This document shows positions 16,719 to 26,030 of a DNA stretch of 64,000 nt, piece after piece. A program made the position numbers and the translations under genes. Origin of the DNA: Ricordea florida (lineage: Eukaryota > Cnidaria > Anthozoa > Corallimorpharia > Ricordeidae). Under the pieces are notes generated by a model, which saw only the letters and a list, made by a program, of their open reading frames with translations, was not told the origin of the DNA and ran no database searches. How positions within the stretch are numbered: position 1 is the first letter of the stretch; every line of letters begins with the position of its first letter. The stretch spans positions 603,501 through 667,500 of the forward strand of contig OX453276.1 in NCBI GenBank assembly GCA_949710005.1, written 5' to 3'.

Positions 16719-17141
16719 TCACAAAGGCCCACACTTTTCACAATCCCTTCGTAGCTCAACATGATGGCAAATATACTCTCCACTACACATATGACACATC
16801 CGTTTCTTATTATTAGTCTTAATTCTACCATGTTTACAATAATGATGAGGGCTACACACCTTACAACGATATCTCTGTCTATCATGTAGGCAGATACCTG
16901 AACCGGGACATTCTTTACAATAAAATTTTGTTCTGCCATGTTGACAGATACCCGCACCACCACATTCTTTACAATAATATTTATGTCTGCCATGTTGACA
17001 GATACCCGCACCACCACATTCTTTACAATAATATTTATGTCTACCATGTAAACAGACACCCACACCACCACACTCTTTACATTGATATTTCCGTCTGCCA
17101 TGTGGACAACGTTTTTTTGGTTTAGCTTGATCACAATCCAT
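16719..17141 (-). CDS. CxHGR zinc-repeat protein (element 1 only)
   Basis: 140 residues made of about seven units of the pattern C-x-HGR-x-K-Y-x-CKECGGxG, each with Cys/His pairs able to bind zinc. Middle units are near identical also in DNA (54-bp steps around 16910-17080), so the array has grown or shrunk by unit duplication. The last two units have drifted. Repeats of this CxHGR type are familiar from giant viruses and some algae, of unknown function. Element 2 lacks the gene, so it is accessory. Palindromes lie at both ends of the gene. Confidence 0.85.
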   Translation of the reverse strand: MDCDQAKPKKRCPHGRRKYQCKECGGVGVCLHGRHKYYCKECGGAGICQHGRHKYYCKECGGAGICQHGRTKFYCKECPGSGICLHDRQRYRCKVCSPHHYCKHGRIKTNNKKRMCHMCSGEYICHHVELRRDCEKCGPL

Positions 17142-17186
17142 TGTGTATATACCACTAAAGTAGAACCATCGACCATCAATTACACT

Positions 17187-17211
17187 TTTGTAACGTGAAG
17201 CGCGTTACAAA
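17187..17211 (-). terminator. 25-bp palindrome, copy 3
   Basis: Arms TTTGTAACG and CGTTACAAA around TG-AAG-CG. It lies 45 nt upstream of the zinc-repeat start and about 200 nt past the stop of the next gene. The only copy not close behind a stop codon; the 207 bp beyond it hold no recognised gene. Confidence 0.5.
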
Positions 17212-17418
17212 TGTCACAAATTCTCTCCATTTTACTCCCACGCTAAAACCACGCCCAGTATAAATGCATTCCATTCATACTTTTACGACATGGAAACCAG
17301 CAATTCTATAAGTGGGTTTGATGTTTACTTTCTAAAGGCTCGTTTCTAACGTCGCTCAGGAATGTAATGACATCAATGTAAAACCATTTTGAACCGGAAA
17401 CTTTTTGACCACACACAC

Positions 17419-17871
17419 TCAACTCCCCCAGAGCTCTTTCAAAAACTTCAACTCTTCAATGTCAACACACCAGTCCAGAAACCTATCTGGATGCCACGCC
17501 ACAGGCATCAAATCATCATATAGATCTCTGTAGAAAGTACCTTTGTAGATTCTTCTATTGGATTCATACACTAGTTCTTCTTTAATAGACTCATGAAACA
17601 CTTTTTGGTGGTATCCCAAGTAAGCAACACAACGCATACTAAGAAACTCATCTCCAAACAAAAACCTATAGTAGCTAGCATAATGTCTACATATGAAATT
17701 GATGACATTCTGCTCACTTATCTTAGCATTCCGCTCACTTATCTCGGCATTACGCCATTTATTAATTTTCTCCATACTTATACCACAAATCGAAATCCAT
17801 ACGTCAGATGTTGCTGATCTTTTTGCTCTCTTTGTCTTCTTCTTAACAATCTTGTTTTTCACCTTGCCCAT
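17419..17871 (-). CDS. Terminal-family protein (WHPxR motif), short basic form (element 1 only)
   Basis: 150 residues. It begins with a strongly basic stretch (KVKNKIVKKKTKRAKRS), possibly a nuclear signal or nucleic-acid contact. A helical middle with an imperfect repeat (NAEISERNAKISEQN) follows, and the protein ends with the family signature AWHPDRFLDWC plus an acidic stretch. The family signature is near identical to the other members although the rest is not. Absent from element 2. Function unknown. Confidence 0.75.
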   Translation of the reverse strand: MGKVKNKIVKKKTKRAKRSATSDVWISICGISMEKINKWRNAEISERNAKISEQNVINFICRHYASYYRFLFGDEFLSMRCVAYLGYHQKVFHESIKEELVYESNRRIYKGTFYRDLYDDLMPVAWHPDRFLDWCVDIEELKFLKELWGS

Positions 17872-17917
17872 CGTGAATGTAAGCTACTACTCTCACCACG
17901 CCCCTCTAATATAACTT

Positions 17918-17942
17918 TTTGTAACATGGATCGTGTTACAAA
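17918..17942 (-). terminator. 25-bp palindrome, copy 4
   Basis: Arms TTTGTAACA and TGTTACAAA around TG-GAT-CG. It lies 14 nt past the stop of the gene ending at 17957 and 46 nt before the start of the gene at 17871. Confidence 0.65.
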
Positions 17943-17956
17943 AATATCATGCATGA

Positions 17957-18505
17957 TTACCAATGAGTCCCCCAACGCTCTTTCACCTCTTGAAACTCTT
18001 CCAAATCAAGACAGCAATATACAAACCTACTTGGATGCCATGCTACAGACATTAGCTCTCCCCAAATATCATTTAGGAAAATACGTCTGTGTGTGCCCTT
18101 CCAGGCCTCATGTAACAACTCGTCTTTGAAACTTATGTACACCTTAACTACAAGATCTCCGATAAGAAGGTCGTCGACAGAATATGGCCGTTCGAGATCA
18201 GAATCCATCATGCCAAACAGAGTTAAATCTTCAGCACCCTTACATAAGTTCTCAGCGATGTCTTTGACACACAACTTGTCAAAGTCTTTCGAATATTCAT
18301 ATACTATCTCGTTATCGTCAATGGGAAAATGAGCCATGGTAAATACAAGACGAACCTTCTCAACAAAACACTGGTTGAAACTAGACACCCTATATAATAT
18401 GCTTGATTTGTACTCTTCCAGAAAATCATTAACTCCTAACCAATCCACATTGTCGTAGAGAAAGTCAAATGATGTTGGCATTCTCATCTCGTCCATGTAA
18501 GGCAT
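17957..18505 (-). CDS. Right terminal-family protein (WHPxR motif), element 1
   Basis: 182 residues ending in AWHPSRFVYCCLDLEEFQEVKE. It is the clear counterpart of the right-end gene of element 2 (51476), with conserved MPTSFxFxYDNVD near the start and a shared 100-residue core. The start is uncertain: MPYMDEM at 18505 or the internal ATGs. It reads inward from the right inverted repeat, 29 bp away, which probably supplies its promoter. The N-terminus differs from the element 2 form, where the start lies inside the repeat. Confidence 0.75.
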   Translation of the reverse strand: MPYMDEMRMPTSFDFLYDNVDWLGVNDFLEEYKSSILYRVSSFNQCFVEKVRLVFTMAHFPIDDNEIVYEYSKDFDKLCVKDIAENLCKGAEDLTLFGMMDSDLERPYSVDDLLIGDLVVKVYISFKDELLHEAWKGTHRRIFLNDIWGELMSVAWHPSRFVYCCLDLEEFQEVKERWGTHW

Positions 18506-18534
18506 TTCTCAAAGCTGTACCCGATGGAGCAACA

Positions 18535-18798
18535 CTCGACCAAAAATCCCACTTTAACAAATCGGTCCCCACCCCACCCCCCAAAGGACATCGACGATCC
18601 AAACGACAAAATTGGCACTCGACGAAAAAAGTCATCGATCAAAAAATCAACCAAGTCAAACTCGACTCGACCCAATTAATTATGCACAAACTTTTTTGGC
18701 CACGCCCATCTGACAAAATCGACCACACCCAAAACCACGAATTCGCAAAAAAATCGATCAAAATGAAATTGGCCCAGAATGCCCAGAATCCAACTACT
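18535..18798 (-). repeat. Right terminal inverted repeat of element 1
   Basis: Reverse complement of 1008-1271 with scattered differences; ends CCAACTACT. The C-rich tract (about 18567-18592) mirrors the G-rich tract on the left. Confidence 0.9.
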
Positions 18799-18803
18799 AT
18801 AGC
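18799..18803. repeat. Target site duplication of element 1 (right copy)
   Basis: ATAGC, identical to 1003-1007. Confidence 0.85.
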
Positions 18804-19524
18804 TCAGGGGTTGTTTTTTGTAGTCTCTGTAATACTGAACTCGAATCGATGAACTCTCAACAAGAATGGGGAAGGTACAATAGTTCAGCTGTTAGGTGTG
18901 ATATGCGAAGATCCAGATCAAAGGGAGTTCGTACTGTATTCGAGAAACATAAATTGAATGTACCTCCTATGATGATGGATATCATAGAAGCCAAGTATCA
19001 AAAGATTCGCCAGTCTGAGGGTAATAAAGTTGTTCGCAGGCAGAGCCGTGATTCTGTGGTGGCTTCATGCTTGTTTTATACATACCAAGAATTTGGCGAG
19101 TATCGTACGATAGACTACATTAGAGGTTTGTTTGGACTCAAGCAAAAAGTCATGTCATTTGGTTTAACTATGTATTTGAAAATATTCCCAGAGGCGCGAA
19201 CCAACCACACTACACCAGAGAAACTTATTCCCTGGATAATGAGACTTACTGGGGTTGATAATATCTCATCACAGACGTATTTTGTCCATTGCTCAGTACT
19301 TTGACGCGACATCAAAGATTCTTAAGCGTAGTAATCCCCATACAACTGCAGCGGGTATTGTTTTCTTTTACTTATGTCTGAACCAGGAGTATAAAAACCA
19401 AATAGGTATAACAAGGTGTGTCTTTGCCAATAAAGCTAAAATTTCGAATGTTTCATTATTCAAGACAGTTCGTGAAATGGTGGACATCCCAATGTTATTA
19501 CTTCAGAACGATATCTGGCGGTAA
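18799..19524 (+). pseudogene. TFIIB-like transcription factor, 3' part
   Basis: Continuation of the gene broken at 1007. It opens with FCSLC, the second metal pair of the zinc ribbon. A short reader-like segment (QQEWGRYN) and a first cyclin-type helical repeat (RQSRDSVVASCLFYTYQEFG, about 19030-19110) follow. Near 19265-19290 the frame shifts; the second cyclin-type repeat (HTTAAGIVFFYLCLNQ) continues in another frame to the stop at 19522-19524. The end overlaps the integrase by 27 bp, tail to tail, as the polymerase does in elements 1 and 2. The order zinc ribbon, linker, two cyclin folds is that of TFIIB. It is inactive because of the insertion and the frameshift. Confidence 0.75.
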
Positions 19525-20487
19525 TTCAGTATCCTCAGGTACAAACTGAAGTTCCTCGCGAACAAATCCCCGTCTTGGTCCTCCATCCAAATAGTACAAA
19601 ACTGGTTGACTCGGAGAAACCACAGTTCTGGATATATCATAAACTTCAAAGCTCCATATAGGATCAGTAGCCCTTCGTTTATCTCCACCTTCATACTCAC
19701 CAGGAGCATATAAATACCTGACTTCAACGTCTGGAGGCAACCTTTTCTCATCCAATCCCAAAGGCCGCTTGTATTCTGGAGGCTTAATATCAATTGCCTC
19801 CATTTTCAAAGCTTCTTCAGGCTCTTTACCAGTGATACGGGTTGGCTCGCTATTCAGAGCCTTCATGATAGCGGGCAATCTTTTCACCCAAACTCTGGAT
19901 CGGTCACCACTCACCATTTCCTGAGCGTATTGATGACTGAATAATTTCTCACCGATGGTACGATTGGCTCTCTCAACAAAAGCCTGAGCTCGATGATTAC
20001 CAGCTTCACTCCGTTGGATAGTTACCTGATGCTTATTCATCAAACTTGTCACATCACCCTTGAATTCTGTACCCGGATCCACCATTAATGTCCGCGGCCA
20101 TTTCAATTTACGAGCATAAATCCTCTCGAAGGCATTGGCAACTTCACCACTGTCCTTCGAAGTCAATGCTTCAGCATCCTTGTACCTGGAAGCAATATCA
20201 ATCACGACTAGCGCATAGCGATATGTTTTTCTTCTCACAGTATCGTGAGGAAGAAACAACAAGTCCGCTTGATGAATTTGATTGGGCTTATCCACACCCC
20301 AATGTGGTCTGGGTATATACTTAGGGGCTGGGAGATATATTTGCCACAAAGCTTGCTTCTCCAACCACTCTCTGGCGACATTTTCACTGACTTTGGCTGC
20401 GCTGGCCAATTTGGGTATGGCTGAGTATCCTTTCCAGTTTCCACCAGTGGAGTAGTACAACTGACTTAAAATATTATGATCACCCAT
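19498..20487 (-). CDS. int: Polinton DDE integrase (element 3), intact
   Basis: 329 residues, open from end to end in an otherwise decayed element. The catalytic D75, D137 and E172 are present (HQAD, VDPGTEF, FVERANRT), as is the RRGFVREELQ tail. It is clearly more distant from the integrases of elements 1 and 2 than they are from each other. It could still be functional and act in trans on related ends, but no terminal repeats of element 3 are left in view. Confidence 0.9.
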   Translation of the reverse strand: MGDHNILSQLYYSTGGNWKGYSAIPKLASAAKVSENVAREWLEKQALWQIYLPAPKYIPRPHWGVDKPNQIHQADLLFLPHDTVRRKTYRYALVVIDIASRYKDAEALTSKDSGEVANAFERIYARKLKWPRTLMVDPGTEFKGDVTSLMNKHQVTIQRSEAGNHRAQAFVERANRTIGEKLFSHQYAQEMVSGDRSRVWVKRLPAIMKALNSEPTRITGKEPEEALKMEAIDIKPPEYKRPLGLDEKRLPPDVEVRYLYAPGEYEGGDKRRATDPIWSFEVYDISRTVVSPSQPVLYYLDGGPRRGFVREELQFVPEDTELPPDIVLK

Positions 20488-20514
20488 TTATAAACGAGAT
20501 TGTGAGTATTTAAA

Positions 20515-21225
20515 ATGACTGCTATACCAGAAACGCTAAACCCTGAACGTATTCCTCGGGAATCGAAGGGTTTGAAAGAGCATTCAATATTGAATCGGAT
20601 CTCATTGACTCCAGCTTCCGCGAACCCAGGTCAGATTCTGTACGTTGACATCCCCAAACTGGCGGATAATGATGTGATAGTGCCCGGCAGCGTTTACCTA
20701 ATATTTGATCTGAACGTTTCGGGCCATAAGGACAATACTCTAGTCAATAATGTGGGGAGGAACCTCGTTTCCAGGCTCAGAGTTGTCTTTGGCGGGGAGA
20801 CCATTCAGGATACTCAGAGATTCGACCTATTCCAGACTTACCATGATTTGTACTTGCCAAAGGAGGAGCGCGCTGATAGGATGATAGAGGGCATCTCATC
20901 CGATAACATGCGTAAACTCAGAACGAATGCTGGGGATAAGGACACTTCAGATGCAAAGGCTGTCAGGATGGCGGCTATCCACAACACTGAATATGCGATC
21001 CCTCTTGACCATCCAATCCTCCGATGGAGTCTTCTACCCAAGAGCGCTGAAAAATACACTAAGATTTGAAATCACGCTTGCCCCCGTTTCTGATGTTGTA
21101 GTGTACTCAGACGCTGAAGACCCGCCAAATTATACCCTCACCAACATTCATATGGAGTATTCATCCATCACGAGTGATTATTTGGCGAATAGGGCATTGG
21201 CCTCATGCAAAGTTGGTAGAGGGTT
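20515..21225 (+). pseudogene. Capsid-like protein, 5' part (element 3), frameshifted and split
   Basis: Matches the first 60% of the 411-residue protein of elements 1 and 2, starting at the ATG that touches the TTTAAA. A frameshift near 21018-21025 ends the first frame at 21069; the homologous sequence goes on in another frame until the Ginger-like insertion at 21226. The remainder is at 25146-25676. Confidence 0.85.
21221..21225. repeat. Target site duplication of the Ginger-like element (left copy)
   Basis: GGGTT, repeated at 25146-25150. Removing one copy and the insert brings the capsid reading frame back into register. Confidence 0.8.
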
Positions 21226-21463
21226 TGTTACGCCACAAAATGTGATAACTGACACAAAATGTAATAGTAACGCAAAATGTAATAACTTTTGCCACAAAAT
21301 GTAATAGTAACGCAAAATGTAATAACTTTCGACGCAAAATGTAATAATGTCGGTAACGCAAAATGTAGCAACTTTTGACGCAAAATGTAATACACAAAAG
21401 TAACGCAAAATGTAGTAGCACAAAATGTAATAATGTTTTGGTTGGTATATGTTTGTTGGAAAT
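21226..21463 (+). repeat. Left inverted repeat of the Ginger-like element, with sub-repeats
   Basis: About 238 bp built from some ten iterations of a CRCAAAATGTAATA-like core at irregular 15-25 bp steps, then a unique part (GGTTGGTATATGTTTG). The right repeat has fewer units, so copy number has changed since insertion. Confidence 0.8.
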
Positions 21464-21606
21464 ATTGTAGAGGTCAGTAAGGGGTAAGTTGGCCGACCGC
21501 AGGCCACTGTTTATCAGTAGTAACCTGAAACCAAGTAACACATTCCTCTGTCGTTTTGATAAGACTTAGTATACCAATGCTGGTCACGTCTTCGTTCTAG
21601 TCGACC

Positions 21607-24411
21607 ATGAACACCATATTGTGGTATTGGTTTTTATTCATAGCCATTGCCAGTAACGTGTCCGCAATTTCATCACTCGACGATGAGACGTATGAGACAT
21701 TTCTCGAGTTGCTCAAAGGAAAATTTAACCTCCCATTGAAGCAAAGAACCACCAAGCAGAAATCCGCTCTTGTACGGTTTTGGCGAAATCGCGACCATGT
21801 ATCTCTGAAAGGGGGCAAGGTATGCTACGATGGTAAGCCAATAATGAAAAAATCAGCTGTATCGAGCATTGTAGCGAAAGCATTCAAGGCAACAAAAGGT
21901 TCGGGTGGGAGGAAAATCTATCACCATCTAAAAGATGTCTGTAGTGGCGTGGGAGAAAGAGACGTCAGAAGTGTGCTTGGAAAGTCGCGCCTACATCAAC
22001 GACTAAATGTTCGATTCCAAAACAAGGCTGCTTTAAAGCCAGTACGCGCTAAAGCTGTACAAATCCGCCATCAGGTGGATTTAGTAAGCATGGAAAGTAT
22101 GCCAGTCAAGTGGAAAGGAAAAGTATTCAAGTATGTCTTGTTCATTTTAGACGTATTTAGCCGGTACCATTGGCTTTTTCCACTGGAGGGGAAGAAAAGC
22201 AGCTCGATCGCGGCGGCGCTTTCAAACGTTTACAAAGAGCATGGGCCTCCTCGCGTCATACAGCACGACCAGGGGCGAGAATTCGACGGTGCTGTCAATA
22301 GACTGTACAAGAAGCTTGGTATTAAAGTAATTAAAGGGCGTCCATACCACCCGTAGTCACAGGGAAAAGTAGAACAGGCCCACAGAACATTTAAGAAAAA
22401 GATTATGTACGATTTATTGACTATGCGGAAAACAAGAGTGAACTGGGCAAAATGTTTACCAGAATACGCAAGAGCATTAAATCAAGAAGTTAAGGAGGAG
22501 CTTTCTTGGAAGTCTGCCTTTGAAGTTTATTATGGGCGCAAACCTTTCAGGAAAGATGAACTATCAGAGGCCACTACTGCACAAGAATGGAATGTCGAGA
22601 ACGAAGCTTACGTGGAGATGATATCTTCGCGACCAAAAGATTACGAATCCCATGATATACAAGTTAATCGAATACGGAAAGCTGCTTCCGTGGCAAGTAA
22701 AAGATGCGAAAACCGCATGATCCAGAAGGGACTGAGGAACAATCCACCTTCAGTTTATGATATTGGTGAAAAGGTGCTGATTCGCTACCCTGCGGCGAAA
22801 AAAATAGGTAGCAAGAGGTCTATCTTAACGGCAAGAATACTTAAGAGAAATTTGAAAACTTGTAAATACAAAGTTCAATTTACATTTCCAGCTGGCTCTT
22901 CCAAGATTCTGACTAAATGGATTTCCGTTAATGACATGACAAGTACAACACTTGACAAAGAAAAGAGGAAGAGAAAGCTCGCATGCCAGAGTAGCAAGAA
23001 AATGCACAAAAAGAAGTATTTGATACCGTTCTCAAATCATAGGGAGAAATTCACTGACATGCAGTCTGAGATGAATTTTTTAATCAGCTACGACCCGCCC
23101 AAAGATGGCAACTGCCAATTTTCTGCACTTTGTCATGAGCTTGTGAACATTGGCGTCTTCCGGTCTGCAGAAACATTAAGAAATAAGATTGTGTCATTTG
23201 TGGAGTCGCATCTTAACTCTCCAGACGGGACTCCTCTGGAATTATTCGCTGGCACACCTTGGAGCCAATATCTGCGATTAATGGCACGCAATGGAACACA
23301 TGGTGATCACTTAACGCTCCAAGCAGCAGCTGATATATTTAATATACAAATTGTTGTATATTCCACTCTCGGTGCAACGGCTACGCAGACAATTTCCCCT
23401 ACGAATGGCTGTCCCATTGCGACATTTTATCTAGGTCACTTCGCTGAGGGAGCTGGAGAGCATTATGTGTGCTTGGCAGACGAAACAATTTCTGATCGCT
23501 CCGACACAGAGTACAATTGTCTTTCCCCCGTCCAAGATGAACAGTCCGATTTAGGTAGCATATCAGGTTTAAATGAACCAGGGGATCAGTCCCAGAGCGA
23601 TGCAGATCAATACGCTCCTGACATCAATACAACCCATGGTAACCGAACCCGATTACATGAAAATGAAGAGCAAGATACGAATAACCAATGTGGATATGAG
23701 CAGCAGGGAAACGATCGTGCAAGTCAGTTTAACGAGTGTAATACAGATTATGGTGCTTACAGTAATCCTGATGTTTTGGAGGACGTTACAGAAACAACAG
23801 GGGGAAGTTATCCAGAAATGCGAAGTTCTGAGCCGCCCGACACAGAGCATAATTGTGTCCTCCCCGTCCAAGATCAACAGTCCGAATTGGATGGGGCATG
23901 TCAGTCCCATACCAAAACAGATCGACACGCTCCAGACGTCAACACAGCCCATGGTGACCGAACCGGATTGCATGAAAATGAAGAGAAAGGTACCAATAAC
24001 GAATGTGGATATGAACAGCAGGAAAATGATCATGCAAGTCAGTCAAACGGGTGTAATACAGACTATGGTTCTTTCCTTAAACCAGATGTTTTGGAGAACA
24101 TTATAGAAACAACAGTGGGCAGATATCCACAGATGCGGCAGACCCTGAGAGCTGTTTCGCGGTTTTTCAAACGGATCGTCGACGACGTACCTCTTCCACA
24201 AATTTACCTTCCAGAGCTAGCAGATGTTGCCGACATACACCAGCTAAGCATACGAAAAATAATAAACATAAAGGGAAAGAACAGTGGAGCAGTAATCGCT
24301 CTAAAACACATAATTAATGCTAAGAACTGGACAAACGCTTGGGTTCGCTTAGTAGTTTACAGCTATGGGTGGTACGGTGTCTCCAAGATTTACTGGAGAA
24401 CCCGCAATTAA
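21607..24411 (+). pseudogene. Ginger-like integrase with OTU cysteine protease domain
   Basis: One frame of 935 codons interrupted only by TAG at 22354-22356 (codon 250), probably from CAG. The integrase core has D158 (HQVD), D221 (QHDQGREF) and E256 (GKVEQ), 35 apart. After a charged linker, an OTU domain has DGNC near 496-499 and the expected C-terminal His in GEHYVCL near 619. Then come two direct repeats of about 90 residues, each with HGxRTxLHENEE. The element ends with a basic helical tail. OTU enzymes remove ubiquitin. The stop separates the catalytic Glu from the rest, so the integrase is inactive unless read through. Confidence 0.8.
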
Positions 24412-24944
24412 AAGAGCCCTGAAATAGTTTAAAGTTTAAGTTTCAGTTTACATTTTCAAGTTTCATTTTTTCCTTCCTCAGAGTTGCAGTTAGATTTCGT
24501 TTGAAATAAGATTTTCATCAATTTAAAATATATATGCATAATTCTTTTACCAATTTTGATTTTAAGAAAAAGGTGCTGACTCGCTTCTAGCGTGATATTG
24601 CAAGACGTTAAATTGGACAAAGTCGCTTGTTTGTTAGTACGTTAATTAGTGTGACAATACAACGGATAAAGAATTGAATGATATTTCATTGTTGCTATAT
24701 AAAGTTAGCATATATACCATTACAAATCGTAGTTTTTGTACCTTAATTTCAAAATAAAGAAAGGCATGTGTTATTTGGAGGGCTTTTTTGTATGAAAAAA
24801 TACTTTTCCACGGGAATTTAACGAGAGTTCACCTATTCACCCCTTTTCCCCTGGAAAAATCAAAGTAGCCTTTTGGAAAAACTCGTGGCGTCCGCCAGTT
24901 TAAAAAAAGACAGATGTTCTGTCCCTTACCCACATGTAATTCCT
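24412..24944 (+). other. 3' untranslated part of the Ginger-like element
   Basis: AT-rich, no open frame. An AATAAA at about 24752 could be the poly(A) signal of the integrase gene. Confidence 0.4.
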
Positions 24945-25145
24945 TATATTTCGAACAAATATATACCAACCAAAACATTATTACATTTTGTGCTATTACA
25001 TTTTGTGTTACTTTTATTTATTACATTTTGCGTCAAAAGTTGTTACATTTTGCGTTACCGACGTTATTACATTTCGCTTCGAAAGTTATTACATTTTGCG
25101 TTACTATTACATTCTGTGTCAGTTATTACATTTTGTGGCGTAACA
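24945..25145 (-). repeat. Right inverted repeat of the Ginger-like element
   Basis: Reverse complement of the left end, with the same TATTACATTTTGYG sub-repeats in smaller number; ends GTGGCGTAACA. Confidence 0.8.
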
Positions 25146-25676
25146 GGGTTCATGTATGAGAACATAATCCTGGAAAAGACCTTCACAGTCTCCAGGCCCA
25201 ATGATGAAGCCATTAATGAGCATATAAATGTCTCCAGGAGATCCATGACGGGGATATTATGCCTCTACATAGACGATTATGCAGCGGGGACAAGGGATTC
25301 AGAGATGTTCGTGAACCCAGATATCACCTCAATCAGAATAAACATCGATGGAAAGCCAAATTGTCTCTATTCCAATGGAATGATCCCCAGAGACTTGTGG
25401 AAATCCATAATCAAGCGTTTTGGAGCGAACGACTCCGTTCAAGAGGCGGATTTCTATACAGACAAATTCGCGTTGTGGATTGACTTGAGGACCCATCCCG
25501 ACAATCATATTCATGGCAGTGGACTGGCCCTGAATGAAACTCGCAATGGAGTTAAACTCCATATTAAGCGTCGAAAGTCTGGAAGTGGCACACTAAGCTG
25601 TTACATGTTCGTGGTCGCGGACGCAGTAATGGGGATTATGAATGCCGATCTAAAAGAAATAGTGTATCGAGTAGGG
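25146..25676 (+). pseudogene. Capsid-like protein, 3' part (element 3), running into the ATPase
   Basis: Matches residues from about 238 to the end of the capsid-like protein in elements 1 and 2 (FALWIDLRT and the CYMFVVADAV strand are present). The normal stop, the hairpin and the roughly 70-bp spacer before the ATPase are missing, so the frame runs straight on into the ATPase. Most simply a small deletion after the element died. Confidence 0.8.
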
Positions 25677-26030
25677 ATGAATGAATTAAGAGACAAGATC
25701 CCGTTCAATTGTATCATTACCGGGCCCACAAATTGTGGAAAGACTCAATACCTGGTGGACCAGCTTCGAGGGCACTTTAGAGGCGCATTCGAGTATATTG
25801 TCTTGATTTGCCCGACTTATACCCATAACAAGACTTACAGAGACTTTGCAAAGGGGGACAAGAGATTCTGGATACTTTCACCAGAAGCGAGCGATCAGGA
25901 CGAAATTAACAATTTGTTAACGCTTTGCTCATCGTTCTTCTCGGGTGAGAATACGCTCATAATCTTGGACGATTGTGCTGTGTCGAAAGACTTGAAGAAA
26001 CGGTCAAACAAATTCATCGACTGGCTGTGA
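25677..26030 (+). pseudogene. Packaging ATPase, N-terminal half (element 3)
   Basis: 118 codons with Walker A (GPTNCGKT) and Walker B (LIILDD) intact, then homology stops after NKFI at about 26020 and the frame ends at 26030. The second half, with the TQQ motif, is absent. This is the right-hand limit of element 3. Confidence 0.85.

Larger units (their letters stand above)
1008..18798 (+). mobile_element. Element 1: near-complete Polinton/Maverick-like element, 17.8 kb
   Basis: Bounded by 264-bp inverted repeats (1008-1271 and 18535-18798) and a 5-bp target duplication. It holds 21 open genes without visible breaks. The core set (protein-primed polymerase B, DDE integrase, A32-type packaging ATPase, capsid-like proteins) is diagnostic of Polintons. 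Compared with element 2 it has a CxHGR zinc-repeat gene and one more terminal-family gene on the right. It lacks the RPB6-like gene and the 59-residue membrane protein. Intact genes and matched repeats suggest a fairly recent insertion. Confidence 0.92.
21226..25145 (+). mobile_element. Ginger-like cut-and-paste transposon with integrase and OTU domains
   Basis: A 3.9-kb element with inverted repeats starting TGTTACGCCAC and a 5-bp target duplication. The TGTTA start fits the TGTNR ends known for Ginger elements. It encodes one long frame with a retroviral-type integrase and an OTU protease domain, an accessory domain reported for Ginger transposons. The frame is broken by a single stop codon. 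It sits inside the capsid gene of element 3. Family naming is tentative because Ginger1 usually makes 4-bp duplications. Confidence 0.8.
1..26030 (+). mobile_element. Element 3: old, broken Polinton-like element, interrupted twice
   Basis: Remnant of a third element, entering from left of the window. Read without the two insertions, its order is polymerase B tail (1-741), TFIIB-like gene (756-1007 and 18799-19524), integrase on the minus strand (19498-20487), capsid-like gene (20515-21225 and 25146-25676) and ATPase (25677 to about 26023). This matches elements 1 and 2 except for the extra TFIIB-like gene. Polymerase, TFIIB and capsid each carry a frameshift, while the integrase is open over its full length. 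Homology to the other elements stops inside the ATPase, and no terminal repeat is visible on the right, so the right part has been lost. Confidence 0.85.

Noticed and set aside
16646..17179. 177-codon minus-strand frame with repeated VKNVVVRVSVN units
   Set aside because: Shifted reading of the CxHGR DNA repeats; the Cys/His frame carries the meaningful pattern.
1008..18798. Possible tRNA or rRNA genes
   Set aside because: I looked for clover-leaf and conserved box patterns in the few intergenic gaps and saw none; gaps are too short and hold hairpins of another kind.
21230..21440. CRISPR-like look of evenly repeated short units
   Set aside because: Units are degenerate, unevenly spaced, without distinct spacers, and mirrored at the other end of a transposon; they are part of its inverted repeat.
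23653..24033. 126-codon minus-strand frame in the Ginger-like element
   Set aside because: Antisense to the duplicated linker of the integrase-OTU gene; its two halves mirror that duplication.
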